Below, piece by piece: positions 24,491 to 33,374 of a DNA stretch of 35,642 bases. The position numbers were made by a program, and so were the translations under genes. Below the pieces are notes generated by a model. It searched no databases. It saw only the letters and a list, made by a program, of their open reading frames with translations, and had not been told where the DNA came from. Numbering within the stretch: the stretch's first letter is position 1; the number at the start of each line of letters is the position of its first letter. Source of the DNA: an uncultured Pseudobutyrivibrio sp. (lineage in GTDB: Bacteria > Bacillota > Clostridia > Lachnospirales > Lachnospiraceae); the NCBI GenBank assembly GCA_946403965.1, contig CAMJBT010000029.1, positions 1-35,642 of the forward strand, given 5' to 3'.

Positions 24491-24501
24491 GAACAAAGAC
24501 T

Positions 24502-25080
24502 ATGGCAATTACAGTTGAGAAAAATGTTAATGGTATAGAAGGCCTTTGTGTCATCACTCCAAAGGTATTTGGTGATGAGCGTGGCTATTTTATGGAGACC
24601 TACAACGAAAACGACATGAAGGCAGAAGGCCTTGATTATGTATTCGTTCAGGACAATCAGTCTGCCAGCAAGAAGGGCGTTTTGAGAGGTCTTCACTTCC
24701 AGAAGAATTTTCCACAGGACAAGCTTGTTCGTGTTATCAAGGGTGAGGTTTTTGATGTGGCTGTAGACCTTCGTGAAGGCTCAAAGACTTTCGGAAAGCA
24801 CTATGGAATTCTTCTTTCAGAAGAAAACAAAAAGCAGTTTATGATTCCAAAGGGATTTGCTCATGGATTCTTAGTTGTCAGTGATTATGCAGAGTTCTGC
24901 TACAAGGTTACTGATTTCTATCATCCGAATGATGAGGGCGGACTTGCCTTCGACGACCCTGATATTAATGTTCAGTGGCCAATTCCAGAAGGAATGACAA
25001 AAGAAGATTTAATCCTTTCTGACAAGGATAAAGTTAACGCAAGCTACAAAGAGTATTGCAAGGAGCATGGAATTCAGTAG
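24502..25080 (+). CDS. rfbC: dTDP-4-dehydrorhamnose 3,5-epimerase RfbC
   Basis: Third step of rhamnose synthesis, a double epimerisation. Cupin-fold motifs: ITPKVFGDERGYFMETYN, QDNQSASKKGVLRGLHFQ with the catalytic His, LVRVIKGEVFDVAVDLR, and IPKGFAHGFLV. The length of 192 residues is usual. The start ATG has no good ribosome site close by; the nearest strong one is upstream of structured RNA 2. This sets it apart from almost every other gene in the window. The GH25 gene follows after 42 bases. Confidence 0.95.
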   Translation: MAITVEKNVNGIEGLCVITPKVFGDERGYFMETYNENDMKAEGLDYVFVQDNQSASKKGVLRGLHFQKNFPQDKLVRVIKGEVFDVAVDLREGSKTFGKHYGILLSEENKKQFMIPKGFAHGFLVVSDYAEFCYKVTDFYHPNDEGGLAFDDPDINVQWPIPEGMTKEDLILSDKDKVNASYKEYCKEHGIQ

Positions 25081-25122
25081 TTTCTGAACACGTGCCATAT
25101 TTAAATTTTGGGAGATGATGAT

Positions 25123-28100
25123 ATGCGAGGATTTTTTGCGGGCTTGAAGTTTTTCATAGGCGCTCATAAAGCAGCAAGTATTGCTGTTGCCAGCGTGGTT
25201 GGCCTTTCTGCAATAGGTGCAGGAGGATACGGAATCTACAATCTGGTTCATCACGAAAAAGATGACGATGTTGTTATCGAGGTGGTTGTAGACGAAGAGC
25301 AGGGTGCTGAGGATGTTTACATTCCAGATTTTGAAAACATTGTGCTCACAAGTGAATCACTTGAAAAGGACTTAACAATTTATATTTCAGACGAGAATGA
25401 CAATGCTATCACAGGAGTTCCATTTGCGGTAAAGCTTTTGCCAAAAGACAAGGCTTCGGAGCTTCAGACCTACATCGATGCAATCAACGATGTAAACAAG
25501 CAGATTGCAGATATCGTTGGTGAAGATGTATCCACAGCTGATAAGCCAGCTGAAGGTGATGCAGCTGCAGAGGAGCCTAAGGAAGAGGCCAAGGAATCTG
25601 GTGATGCATCATCAGAGGAGGGGGGCGATGAAAAGCCTGCCGCTCCTTCAGAAGCAGATAGAATCTTGTCTATTCTTCAAAACAGAAATGTTGCCATCAC
25701 AGTTACAGATGAAAACGGTGATGTTGTAGATAAGCAGAAGAGCAGCATCAAGGATGATCCTCTGTATCAGCTTTATCTCGACAAGGAGACAGCAATCCAG
25801 TCCTTTGCCATGGCATTAAAGGATGCCGATGGTCAGGTTTACACAGATGATGATGAAGACGGTGTGATTCAGGAAAAGGATATGACACCTGGCGATTATG
25901 TTGCTTGTGTCATGTACGACTTTGATAATCAGCCAATTTATGACCCTCAGAGCTTTGCAACAGATGTCAATGTAAAAGACAAGGTAGAGCTTAAGGTTCA
26001 AAAGGAAATCATCAAGCAGGTAAAGAAGGATGCTCCAAAGGAAGATGGTCAGAAGAAAGCGGCCGTTCCAGTGGAGAATACACTTAAGGATACTGTTGAA
26101 TTTGTAGAATCAAAGAGAGTTGAAAATGGCTCTAGCTCAAAGGGCGTGTCTGGCGCTGATGTTGTAGCACCAAAGACTACAGCCAAGGCTAGCAAAGTGG
26201 CTGTAAAAGATAAAGGTAGAGTAAAATCTACTCACAAGCTTCAGGCCAAGGCAGCTGATGAATTTGTAATTACATACAATTATCAGCTTCAGGATGCATC
26301 TGGCAAGAACGTTGGAAATCCTGTAAAGGCTAAAGAAGAGAAGCTTAAAAAGGATGCGGTTCCTGCATTTAAGCCAGAGGCTACATACAAATCAGGTAAT
26401 GTGACCTACAAGCTTGTTAGTGACAAACCAAATCCAGCATATGCAAAGGTTACAGCTGCAGCAACATACACATTTACATACAAAGCTGATGCAGCTCCAG
26501 CAGCTACAACTTACAAGATCACAATCAAGTACGAGTTGAAGAAGTTGGATGGAAGCACTACAACAGAAGATGTGAAGGTGCTTGATGTTGCAAAAGACCA
26601 GATGCCAGCATGGGATGCTCCAGAAACATACAAGGATATTTATAAAAAGACTGGCTCACCAACTTTTGCAAAAGCAACAGCTGATGCAACATACAAATAC
26701 ACATACACAGAGCAGAAGAAGGAACCTGCAAAGTTCACCTTCAATGTAAAATGTGTAAGTGGTAGTGAAACATTAAGCACTGAATCAGTAACCAAGACTG
26801 CAGGTGAAACAGTTTCGCCAAAGACAATCGATGGATATAAATGCACTGATTCAGCAGTTACAGTCAAGGACAATCAGGGTGAAGTAGTTTTCCACTATGA
26901 GAAGCTCCAAACAGAGAAGACTGAGGAAAAGACTGAAGAAAAAGGCGATAAGGTTGAAACTGATGATGTAGAAAAGCCTGCTGATTCAACAGATGGTGCC
27001 AGAGCCAAAGCAAAGGGACGTCAGGGTGTTTCAAACTTCGCTATAAAGGATGCTCTTTTTGCAGCAAGACTTGTGAGAATTGCAGCTCAGACTCCAGCAG
27101 CTTCAGAAGAGGCAGCTACTCTGGATATGACATACAAAGAGGGCGTGTTCACTATTACAGCCAGCAAAAACGTGGGTGATGTAAAGGTAAATGGAACAGC
27201 TGTCACAATGAAGGATGGCAAGGGTACATTTACTGCTACAGCAAATGGTGATTACAAGCTCACTGGTACACCAAACTGGTCAGATAAGGTACCAGCAACA
27301 GAAACTGAAAAGCTTTATGTGGTATACACAGTATCAGGATTTGGCACAGCTTCTACAGAGCGTCTAAAGGACAAATCAGGAAATGAGTTGTTCCTTGATG
27401 AAGGTCTTACAAAGCCAGCTACAGCAGCTGATTACAACAAGGACAAGACCTATTATTACAAGGCTGCCACATACACATATTATGGCTGGCAGACAATTGA
27501 TGGAAATACATATTACTTCGACAAGAATGCAAATAAAGTGACTGGAACTCAGGTAATTCAGGGTGTTCAGTACGACTTCGGTGCAGATGGAGTGCTTGTT
27601 GTAAAGGGTACTGGTATCGATGTTTCCAAGTATCAGGGCAATATCGATTGGAAGTCTGCAAAGTCAGCAGTAAACTTTGCAATTATCCGTTGCGGATATC
27701 GTGGTATGTACGATGGACAGCTTCATGAGGATCCATACTTCTACAAGAATATGTCAGGTGCTAAGGCAGCTGGTGTAAACGTTGGTGTTTACATCTACTC
27801 AACAGCACTTACAGAGGGCGAGGCAGTTCAGGAAGCTTCAATGGCAGTTGCTATGGCAGCCAAGGCTGGCGGATGTTCATATCCAATCTTCCTTGATATG
27901 GAGGATACAGTCAGAGGACAGAGTGGTCTTTCAACAGAGCAGAGAATGGCCATTGTAAATGCATTCGTAACAACTGTACAGTCATCAGGTTACAGAGCAG
28001 GCTTCTACTGCAGCAAGAACTGGATGACAGCCAGAATGAATGCTGGTGCAATTCCTGGTTCATGCAGTATTTGGATTGCACAGTACAACACTTCATGTAC

Positions 28101-28191
28101 TTACTCTGGTAGAAAGAACATTTGGCAGTATTCAAGCAAGGGTTCAGTACCGGGAATTAAAGGTTACGTTGATATGAATAAAGCGTTCTAA
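25123..28191 (+). CDS. Membrane-anchored GH25 lysozyme with surface repeats
   Basis: Cleaves the peptidoglycan glycan chain outside the cell. The C-terminal GH25 muramidase domain spans residues about 830-1022: GTGIDVSKYQGNIDW, VNFAIIRCGYRG, GVYIYSTAL, FLDMED with the acidic catalytic residues, IWQYSS. Before it is a wall-binding-type repeat (residues about 783-828, GWQTIDGNTYYFDKN). Residues about 380-610 hold roughly three repeated beta-domains of about 80 residues (YNYQLQDASG, IKYELKKLDG, FNVKCVSG). The N-terminus has one membrane segment (residues about 20-42), then an acidic Pro/Glu-rich region and one EF-hand-like loop (DDDEDGVIQEKD). ATG at 25123 with GGGAG before it is preferred over the TTG at 25108. 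At 1022 residues it is large; it lies inside the glycan operon. Confidence 0.9.
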   Translation: MRGFFAGLKFFIGAHKAASIAVASVVGLSAIGAGGYGIYNLVHHEKDDDVVIEVVVDEEQGAEDVYIPDFENIVLTSESLEKDLTIYISDENDNAITGVPFAVKLLPKDKASELQTYIDAINDVNKQIADIVGEDVSTADKPAEGDAAAEEPKEEAKESGDASSEEGGDEKPAAPSEADRILSILQNRNVAITVTDENGDVVDKQKSSIKDDPLYQLYLDKETAIQSFAMALKDADGQVYTDDDEDGVIQEKDMTPGDYVACVMYDFDNQPIYDPQSFATDVNVKDKVELKVQKEIIKQVKKDAPKEDGQKKAAVPVENTLKDTVEFVESKRVENGSSSKGVSGADVVAPKTTAKASKVAVKDKGRVKSTHKLQAKAADEFVITYNYQLQDASGKNVGNPVKAKEEKLKKDAVPAFKPEATYKSGNVTYKLVSDKPNPAYAKVTAAATYTFTYKADAAPAATTYKITIKYELKKLDGSTTTEDVKVLDVAKDQMPAWDAPETYKDIYKKTGSPTFAKATADATYKYTYTEQKKEPAKFTFNVKCVSGSETLSTESVTKTAGETVSPKTIDGYKCTDSAVTVKDNQGEVVFHYEKLQTEKTEEKTEEKGDKVETDDVEKPADSTDGARAKAKGRQGVSNFAIKDALFAARLVRIAAQTPAASEEAATLDMTYKEGVFTITASKNVGDVKVNGTAVTMKDGKGTFTATANGDYKLTGTPNWSDKVPATETEKLYVVYTVSGFGTASTERLKDKSGNELFLDEGLTKPATAADYNKDKTYYYKAATYTYYGWQTIDGNTYYFDKNANKVTGTQVIQGVQYDFGADGVLVVKGTGIDVSKYQGNIDWKSAKSAVNFAIIRCGYRGMYDGQLHEDPYFYKNMSGAKAAGVNVGVYIYSTALTEGEAVQEASMAVAMAAKAGGCSYPIFLDMEDTVRGQSGLSTEQRMAIVNAFVTTVQSSGYRAGFYCSKNWMTARMNAGAIPGSCSIWIAQYNTSCTYSGRKNIWQYSSKGSVPGIKGYVDMNKAF

Positions 28192-28196
28192 TCGAC

Positions 28197-29606
28197 TTGG
28201 ACAAAATTAATATGAATAATAAAAATACAAATATTGAAACAAATAAAAAAGTATTTCGCTTTGTAAGTAGCGTGGTTTTAGTAGCAGTACTAGCCACGCT
28301 CTTTGGCGTTATGTGGTATTTGCGTTTGCAAAACCTTATGAATCCATATACAAGATTTATGGGAAAAGGAAATTATCTGATGATTGGCCTCTATGGAGTC
28401 CTTACAATTTTGGTAATCAATACCTTCAAGGGCTTTAGCATAGGAAGTGGCAGAATCTCAATCCTTACAATGTCTCAGGCTATTGCCATGGGCCTTGTAA
28501 ACGGATTAGAGTTTATAATCATCATTTTGATGACACGTATCAAGGCACTGATGTGGATGACACTTGGATATATCATTGTTCTCACATTGGTGGATGCAGT
28601 TGCAGTGCTTGCTGTTACATTTGTAAGCACAAAGGTTTATAGAATGATTTTCCCACCATTCACAATTTTGAACATCTTCGGTCAGTACGAAAATGATCTT
28701 GTTATCAAGATGAATCGTCGTGGAGATAAATACAGAATTACAGGGGAAATGAGCTGCAGAGAGTCTTTGGAAAAAATCACCAAAGAGCTTGAAAACTATG
28801 ATGCAGTTCTCATTAACGATGTTCCATCGGAAATCAGAAATGATATTGTAAAGGCTTGCTTTGCAACAGATAAAAGAGTTTACTTCACACCAAAGATTTC
28901 AGATATTCTCATAAAGGGTTCAGAGGAGGTTAACCTTTTTGATACACCTCTTTACCTTTGCAAGAATGTTGGTATGGATGGAATTTCTTCTGCAATCAAG
29001 CGTATGGGCGATATTTTGATTTCAAGTATCGGAATCATTCTTACATCACCAATCATGCTTGTGACAGCTATACTTATCCACAATTATGATGGCGGTCCGG
29101 TATTTTATAAACAGACTCGCTGCACAATAGGTGGAAAAGAATACAAAATTATGAAGTTCCGATCGATGATTACAGATGCCGAGAAGGATGGCAAGGCACG
29201 ACTTGCCAGTGTAAACGACGATAGAATTACTCCAATCGGACATTTTATTCGTGCAACACGTATTGATGAGCTTCCACAGTTCTTCAATATCTTTAAGGGA
29301 GAAATGTCTGTCGTTGGTCCTCGTCCAGAGCGTCCGGAAATCATTGCTGAATATGTAAAGGAAGTGCCAGAATTTGCTTTCCGTACCCATGTAAAGGCAG
29401 GTCTTACCGGCTATGCTCAGGTATACGGCAAGTACAACACCACATCCTACGATAAACTTAAGCTGGACATGATTTACTGTGAAAAGTGTTCGGTACTTTT
29501 GGATATCCAGCTTATTCTTATGACTCTTCGCGTCATTTTTACAAAGGATGCCACTGAAGGTGTAGAGGAAGGTGCCACCGACGCAAACGTACGTAAAACT
29601 CAGTAG
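28197..29606 (+). CDS. Polyprenyl-phosphate sugar phosphotransferase (WbaP/CpsE type)
   Basis: Starts glycan assembly by moving a sugar-1-phosphate from a UDP sugar to undecaprenyl phosphate. The N-terminal 160 residues contain about four or five membrane segments. The C-terminal catalytic domain begins with a membrane-dipping segment (MGDILISSIGIILTSPIML), followed by FYKQTRCTIGGKEYKIMKFRSM, a DRITPIGHFIRATRIDELPQ segment, and GEMSVVGPRPERPE with the essential acidic and arginine residues. 469 residues. Start choice is uncertain: TTG at 28197, five bases after the previous stop, or ATG at 28212; neither has a strong ribosome site. It is the first enzyme of the repeat-unit pathway in this locus. 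Confidence 0.93.
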   Translation: MDKINMNNKNTNIETNKKVFRFVSSVVLVAVLATLFGVMWYLRLQNLMNPYTRFMGKGNYLMIGLYGVLTILVINTFKGFSIGSGRISILTMSQAIAMGLVNGLEFIIIILMTRIKALMWMTLGYIIVLTLVDAVAVLAVTFVSTKVYRMIFPPFTILNIFGQYENDLVIKMNRRGDKYRITGEMSCRESLEKITKELENYDAVLINDVPSEIRNDIVKACFATDKRVYFTPKISDILIKGSEEVNLFDTPLYLCKNVGMDGISSAIKRMGDILISSIGIILTSPIMLVTAILIHNYDGGPVFYKQTRCTIGGKEYKIMKFRSMITDAEKDGKARLASVNDDRITPIGHFIRATRIDELPQFFNIFKGEMSVVGPRPERPEIIAEYVKEVPEFAFRTHVKAGLTGYAQVYGKYNTTSYDKLKLDMIYCEKCSVLLDIQLILMTLRVIFTKDATEGVEEGATDANVRKTQ

Positions 29607-29620
29607 AGAAAGACTTGTTT

Positions 29621-30832
29621 ATGAAAAAAGCATTGATGCATGCGCACACAGCGTATATGGTAACGCAATTTAATATTGACAATATCAAGATTCTGCAGTC
29701 ACTTGGCTACACGGTAGATGTGGCTTGCTGCTGGGGAGACGACGATAGTGCCCTCAGTCCTGAGGCTATGAAGGAGCGCCGCCAGAAGCTTAACGATATG
29801 GGCTGTAGAATCATCGAAACTGCCAGTCTTAGAAAGATATTCAATTTTAGTGAACTTTCCAAGGCATACAAGCAGATAAAGACTGAGGTAGAGGCTAATC
29901 AGTATGAAATTGTCCACACTCAGTCGCCTATAGGCGGAGTGATATGTCGCCTGGCCTGCCGAAAAGCTAGAAAGCTTTACGGGACAAAGGTCATCTATGC
30001 GGCTCACGGCTTCCATTTCTTTAAGGGAGCTCCACTTAAGAACTGGATAGTTTTTTATAATGTGGAAAAGTGGTGCAGCAGATTCACCGACCTGTTGATA
30101 ACCATCAATAAAGAGGACTACAAAAACGCCAGAAAATTCAAGGCAGAAAATGTTGCATTGATACATGGGGCTGGTGTTGATACAAACAAATTTGTGGCAA
30201 GTGATGGTGCAAGGGCAAAAGTTCGAAAAGAGCTTGGTATAGACGATGATACTATCGTGCTTCTTTCAGTTGGTGAGCTGATTCCTAGAAAGAATCACAC
30301 CGAGGTTCTTCGAGCTTTAAAGATTATGAAGGACAATGGCACATTGCTGACTCCTGAAAGTGATGAGCGTGTTCAGCCAAAGTACAAGCTGAAATATCTC
30401 ATTGCAGGACGAGGCAAAATTCAAAAACAGCTACAGGAAGAAATCGCTCATCTTGGACTTGGGGATTATGTCCAGATGCTTGGTTTTAGAAGGGATGTGG
30501 CAGATGTTTTTGCAGCCAGCGATATATATGTTTTCCCATCACATCAGGAAGGTCTTCCTGTTGCTTTGATGGAAGCAATGTCTGTTGGAATGCCAGTTGT
30601 CTGCAGTAAAATCCGTGGCAACACAGATTTGATAAATGATGGTGTAGGCGGATATTTATTTGATTCTAAAAATGTCAAGACGCTTGTTACAGCTTTGGGG
30701 AAGGCTTTGGCTGATAATTCAGCCAGACGAGCAGAGATGGGACAGACAAATATTGAAACCATGAAATCGTTTGACAAAGAGAAGGTCAATGAGGAGATGA
30801 AGGGGATTTATGAAAGTCTTACACGTATCTAA
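29621..30832 (+). CDS. GT4 family glycosyltransferase (EpsD-like)
   Basis: GT-B fold enzyme of about 404 residues. The acceptor domain starts KKALMHAHTAYMVTQFNIDN and includes IVHTQSPIGGVICRLACRKA and YAAHGFHFFKGAP, the pattern of EpsD and PglA-type transferases acting on lipid-linked sugars. The donor domain has LLSVGELIPRKNHTEVL and the EX7E segment SHQEGLPVALMEAMSVGMPV. Start ATG at 29621, preferred over the in-frame TTG at 29615; the ribosome site is weak (GAGAAAG). The next gene overlaps its 3' end by 23 bases, so translation is coupled. It likely adds the second sugar of the repeat unit. Confidence 0.9.
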   Translation: MKKALMHAHTAYMVTQFNIDNIKILQSLGYTVDVACCWGDDDSALSPEAMKERRQKLNDMGCRIIETASLRKIFNFSELSKAYKQIKTEVEANQYEIVHTQSPIGGVICRLACRKARKLYGTKVIYAAHGFHFFKGAPLKNWIVFYNVEKWCSRFTDLLITINKEDYKNARKFKAENVALIHGAGVDTNKFVASDGARAKVRKELGIDDDTIVLLSVGELIPRKNHTEVLRALKIMKDNGTLLTPESDERVQPKYKLKYLIAGRGKIQKQLQEEIAHLGLGDYVQMLGFRRDVADVFAASDIYVFPSHQEGLPVALMEAMSVGMPVVCSKIRGNTDLINDGVGGYLFDSKNVKTLVTALGKALADNSARRAEMGQTNIETMKSFDKEKVNEEMKGIYESLTRI

Positions 30833-31898
30833 ATCGAGCACCTATTCAGGCATGGAAAATGTAGCAATCAACATCATGAAATCTATGCCTGACGAAGTGG
30901 AGTGTATGTACCTTACAGCTACTGGCTCAATTGAGGCCAAGCTGCTGGATAATGATTTGCCTTACATTGGCGTGGAAAAAGTGGATGAAAAGGCAATTAA
31001 AAGAACTATTGAGGACTACAAGCCAGATATCATTCATGCATATGAATATGATTGTAGCCTTATGTGTACAAAGGTGACAGATGAAATTCCTATTATCAGT
31101 CACCTGTATTCGCTCCCAAAATGGGTGCAGAAGATTGGTCCAAAATCTGTGGTCTACGGCGGAGCCTGCAAAAACTTCGCAAAGATTATTCTTCCAGACA
31201 AACATGTGGAGGAAAAGGCCTGGTTTAAGGACCAGATGAAAGGTAAGACCGTGGTGCTTGGCGTACCGTTCAACGCAGTTGCTGTGTTTGAAAGAGGCTA
31301 TATGGCCGGCACCGATATGACAAAAGAAAAACTTGAAGGTTACAAGTCTGATTTGCTTTTTGTGGGATACTTAACTGAGGATAAAAATCCTTATGAGTTT
31401 GTCAGAATTGTGGCAGAAATAAAAAAGACCCACCCTGATATTAAGGCAGTTATGGTGGGCGGTGGTGATTTGGGTTCAGAATGCCTGGATTTAATCGGAA
31501 AGCTAAAGTTGCAGGACACATTGAAAATGGCAGGAATGCAGCACAATCCATACATCTACATGAATCAGACAAAGGTGGTGGTTATTCCATCCAAGTTTGA
31601 AGGCTATGGCATGGTGGCACCAGAGGCTATGGCTTTTGGCAAGCCGGTAGTTGCCAGCTGTGTAGGTGGATTAAAGGTAACTGTGGACGATAATTGTGGA
31701 AAACTGTGCGGTACAGACAAGAAACCTGTGGATAGAGAGGCTTTCATAGCAAATATTACAGAGCTCTTGGACAATAGCGAGATTTATCGCATGAAATCCG
31801 AGGGTGCTAGAAGGCGTGCCAAGGACCTAAACAACTTTGACACGTATATGGAAGAGATTGTAAAGATTTATGAGGAAGTTAAAAACACTGCTAAATAA
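30810..31898 (+). CDS. GT4 family glycosyltransferase, paralogue of the one at 8981-10030
   Basis: A 362-residue GT-B enzyme. It opens KVLHVSKSSTYSGMENVAIN, with IIHAYEYDCSLMC in the acceptor domain, then DLLFVGYLTEDKNPYEFV, VMVGGGDLGSE and the EX7E segment EGYGMVAPEAMAFGKPVVA. It shares opening, linker and donor-site wording with the leftward GT4 gene, so one is probably a duplicate of the other with changed specificity. Good ribosome site AAGGGGA inside the end of the preceding gene. It overlaps the flippase gene by 29 bases. Confidence 0.9.
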   Translation: MKVLHVSKSSTYSGMENVAINIMKSMPDEVECMYLTATGSIEAKLLDNDLPYIGVEKVDEKAIKRTIEDYKPDIIHAYEYDCSLMCTKVTDEIPIISHLYSLPKWVQKIGPKSVVYGGACKNFAKIILPDKHVEEKAWFKDQMKGKTVVLGVPFNAVAVFERGYMAGTDMTKEKLEGYKSDLLFVGYLTEDKNPYEFVRIVAEIKKTHPDIKAVMVGGGDLGSECLDLIGKLKLQDTLKMAGMQHNPYIYMNQTKVVVIPSKFEGYGMVAPEAMAFGKPVVASCVGGLKVTVDDNCGKLCGTDKKPVDREAFIANITELLDNSEIYRMKSEGARRRAKDLNNFDTYMEEIVKIYEEVKNTAK

Positions 31899-33315
31899 GC
31901 TAAAAAGTGCAGATTTCATACTTGTGACATTGTCTACAGTAGCATGCTCGGCAATGTCATTTGTATTTAGTGTATATTCAAAATCTATCGTGCCTACATT
32001 CCCACTTGGAATCTACAGCACCTGCCTGATTGTGCAGACCTATATGAACTATGCTCAGTTTGGTGTGCTAAATGCCTACAACAGGGATTATCCACAGGCT
32101 CTGGGACGAAAGGATTATGATAATGCAGCCAAGCTGAAAAATACAGCCATGACATTTATGCTGCTGATATATTTGGCTATATTTATCGTGTTCGAAGCCT
32201 GGGTTTTGATTAGATATCACGGCACCATCGGTGTGGACCAATACAAAACCTACTATGCATTTGGTTATGCCATGTGTCCAGTGATGATTCTGCTGAAAAG
32301 TTTTGATGATATGTCAAATGCCACAGTCAGAATGAATGGTAAGTACAACAAATCAGCAATTATCGGATTCATCCGAACTGTGATGGCTCTTGGAATTGGT
32401 GTGCTGGGCCTGAAAGCTTTTGGATATTACGGCTTATATGCAATGACAGCATCCTCTGCAATTCTTGGAATTCTTCTGTTTCACAAGGATTCCTTCAAGG
32501 GAGCAAAGCTGGATTTTGATCTTTCATATATGAAGGTGATGATTCTTGGAGGATTGCCACTTCTCATAAACAGTTTGATTTGGACAATAGTTCAGAACGT
32601 GGATAAACACGTTATACTTACATTTTTGGATACAGACGCTTTGGGAGTTTATTCTGTGCCAACCATGGGATTTACCACAATGGTGCTTGTGCCACAGACT
32701 ATCTCTCAGGTGTTTTACATAAAGGTTTCTCATCTTTACGGTGCCAACCAGGATGAAAAGGAACTTCTGGACAAGGCAGGATATTTCACAAGTATCACTG
32801 CTGTGATTTCCGGTGCTGCCTGTCTATTTGTATTTTACGTTATGCCAATTTTTGTACATTACTTTATGCCGATGTACACCGATGGTACAGCTGCCACTCA
32901 GATTCTTGTTATCGGTGTGGCAATATATTCCACAACAATGCTTTTTGGAAATATCTTCAGCGTTTTAAAATTGAACAAATCCCTGATAGCAAATTCAGTG
33001 GCACTTTGTATTTTCAATGTAATTTTTTCAAGTGCCTTGGTAGTGTTCGTGGAGAGAAGCATCAATATGGTGGCAATAGGAACAGGTCTTTCCTACGCTT
33101 TATATTCATTGCTTTTGATAGTGAAGCTTGCCAGAAGATTCAAATATTCTATGACAAAACTATTAATAAACAGCTGGGTACCAATGATTGCCATAGTTGC
33201 GCCAGGCGTAATCTTCTACATGATGTTTGACAATCTGTACCTTGCAGCGGTCCTGGCTATGTTTACCGCACTATGTGTTTGTGGTATACTTCTAAAGTTA
33301 AGATTCTCAAAATAG
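31870..33315 (+). CDS. Wzx-like oligosaccharide flippase
   Basis: A polytopic membrane protein of 481 residues with about 12 hydrophobic segments. The early part reads SADFILVTLSTVACSAMSFV and LGIYSTCLIVQTYMNYAQFG, as in polysaccharide-export family members of the MOP group. Later segments include KVMILGGLPLLINSLIWTIV and DTDALGVYSVPTMGF. It would flip the lipid-linked oligosaccharide to the outer face. The ATG at 31870 has no strong ribosome site and overlaps the previous gene by 29 bases, so re-initiation is likely. Its place after three sugar-transfer genes is what a flippase-dependent (Wzx/Wzy) pathway needs. I see no obvious Wzy polymerase in the window. Confidence 0.85.
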   Translation: MRKLKTLLNKLKSADFILVTLSTVACSAMSFVFSVYSKSIVPTFPLGIYSTCLIVQTYMNYAQFGVLNAYNRDYPQALGRKDYDNAAKLKNTAMTFMLLIYLAIFIVFEAWVLIRYHGTIGVDQYKTYYAFGYAMCPVMILLKSFDDMSNATVRMNGKYNKSAIIGFIRTVMALGIGVLGLKAFGYYGLYAMTASSAILGILLFHKDSFKGAKLDFDLSYMKVMILGGLPLLINSLIWTIVQNVDKHVILTFLDTDALGVYSVPTMGFTTMVLVPQTISQVFYIKVSHLYGANQDEKELLDKAGYFTSITAVISGAACLFVFYVMPIFVHYFMPMYTDGTAATQILVIGVAIYSTTMLFGNIFSVLKLNKSLIANSVALCIFNVIFSSALVVFVERSINMVAIGTGLSYALYSLLLIVKLARRFKYSMTKLLINSWVPMIAIVAPGVIFYMMFDNLYLAAVLAMFTALCVCGILLKLRFSK

Positions 33316-33317
33316 GA

Positions 33318-33362
33318 AAACTAGGTTCTTCTGTGATTTTTAGCAAAACAGAAATCTGGTTT
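33318..33362 (+). other. Intergenic hairpin before the capsule-like gene
   Basis: AAACTAG (33318-33324) pairs with CTGGTTT (33356-33362) with one wobble, and TTCTGT (33329-33334) with ACAGAA (33348-33353). It ends right at the AGGAG (33363-33367) of the next gene, so it may affect translation. It has no T-run. Confidence 0.4.
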
Positions 33363-33374
33363 AGGAGCAAATAA

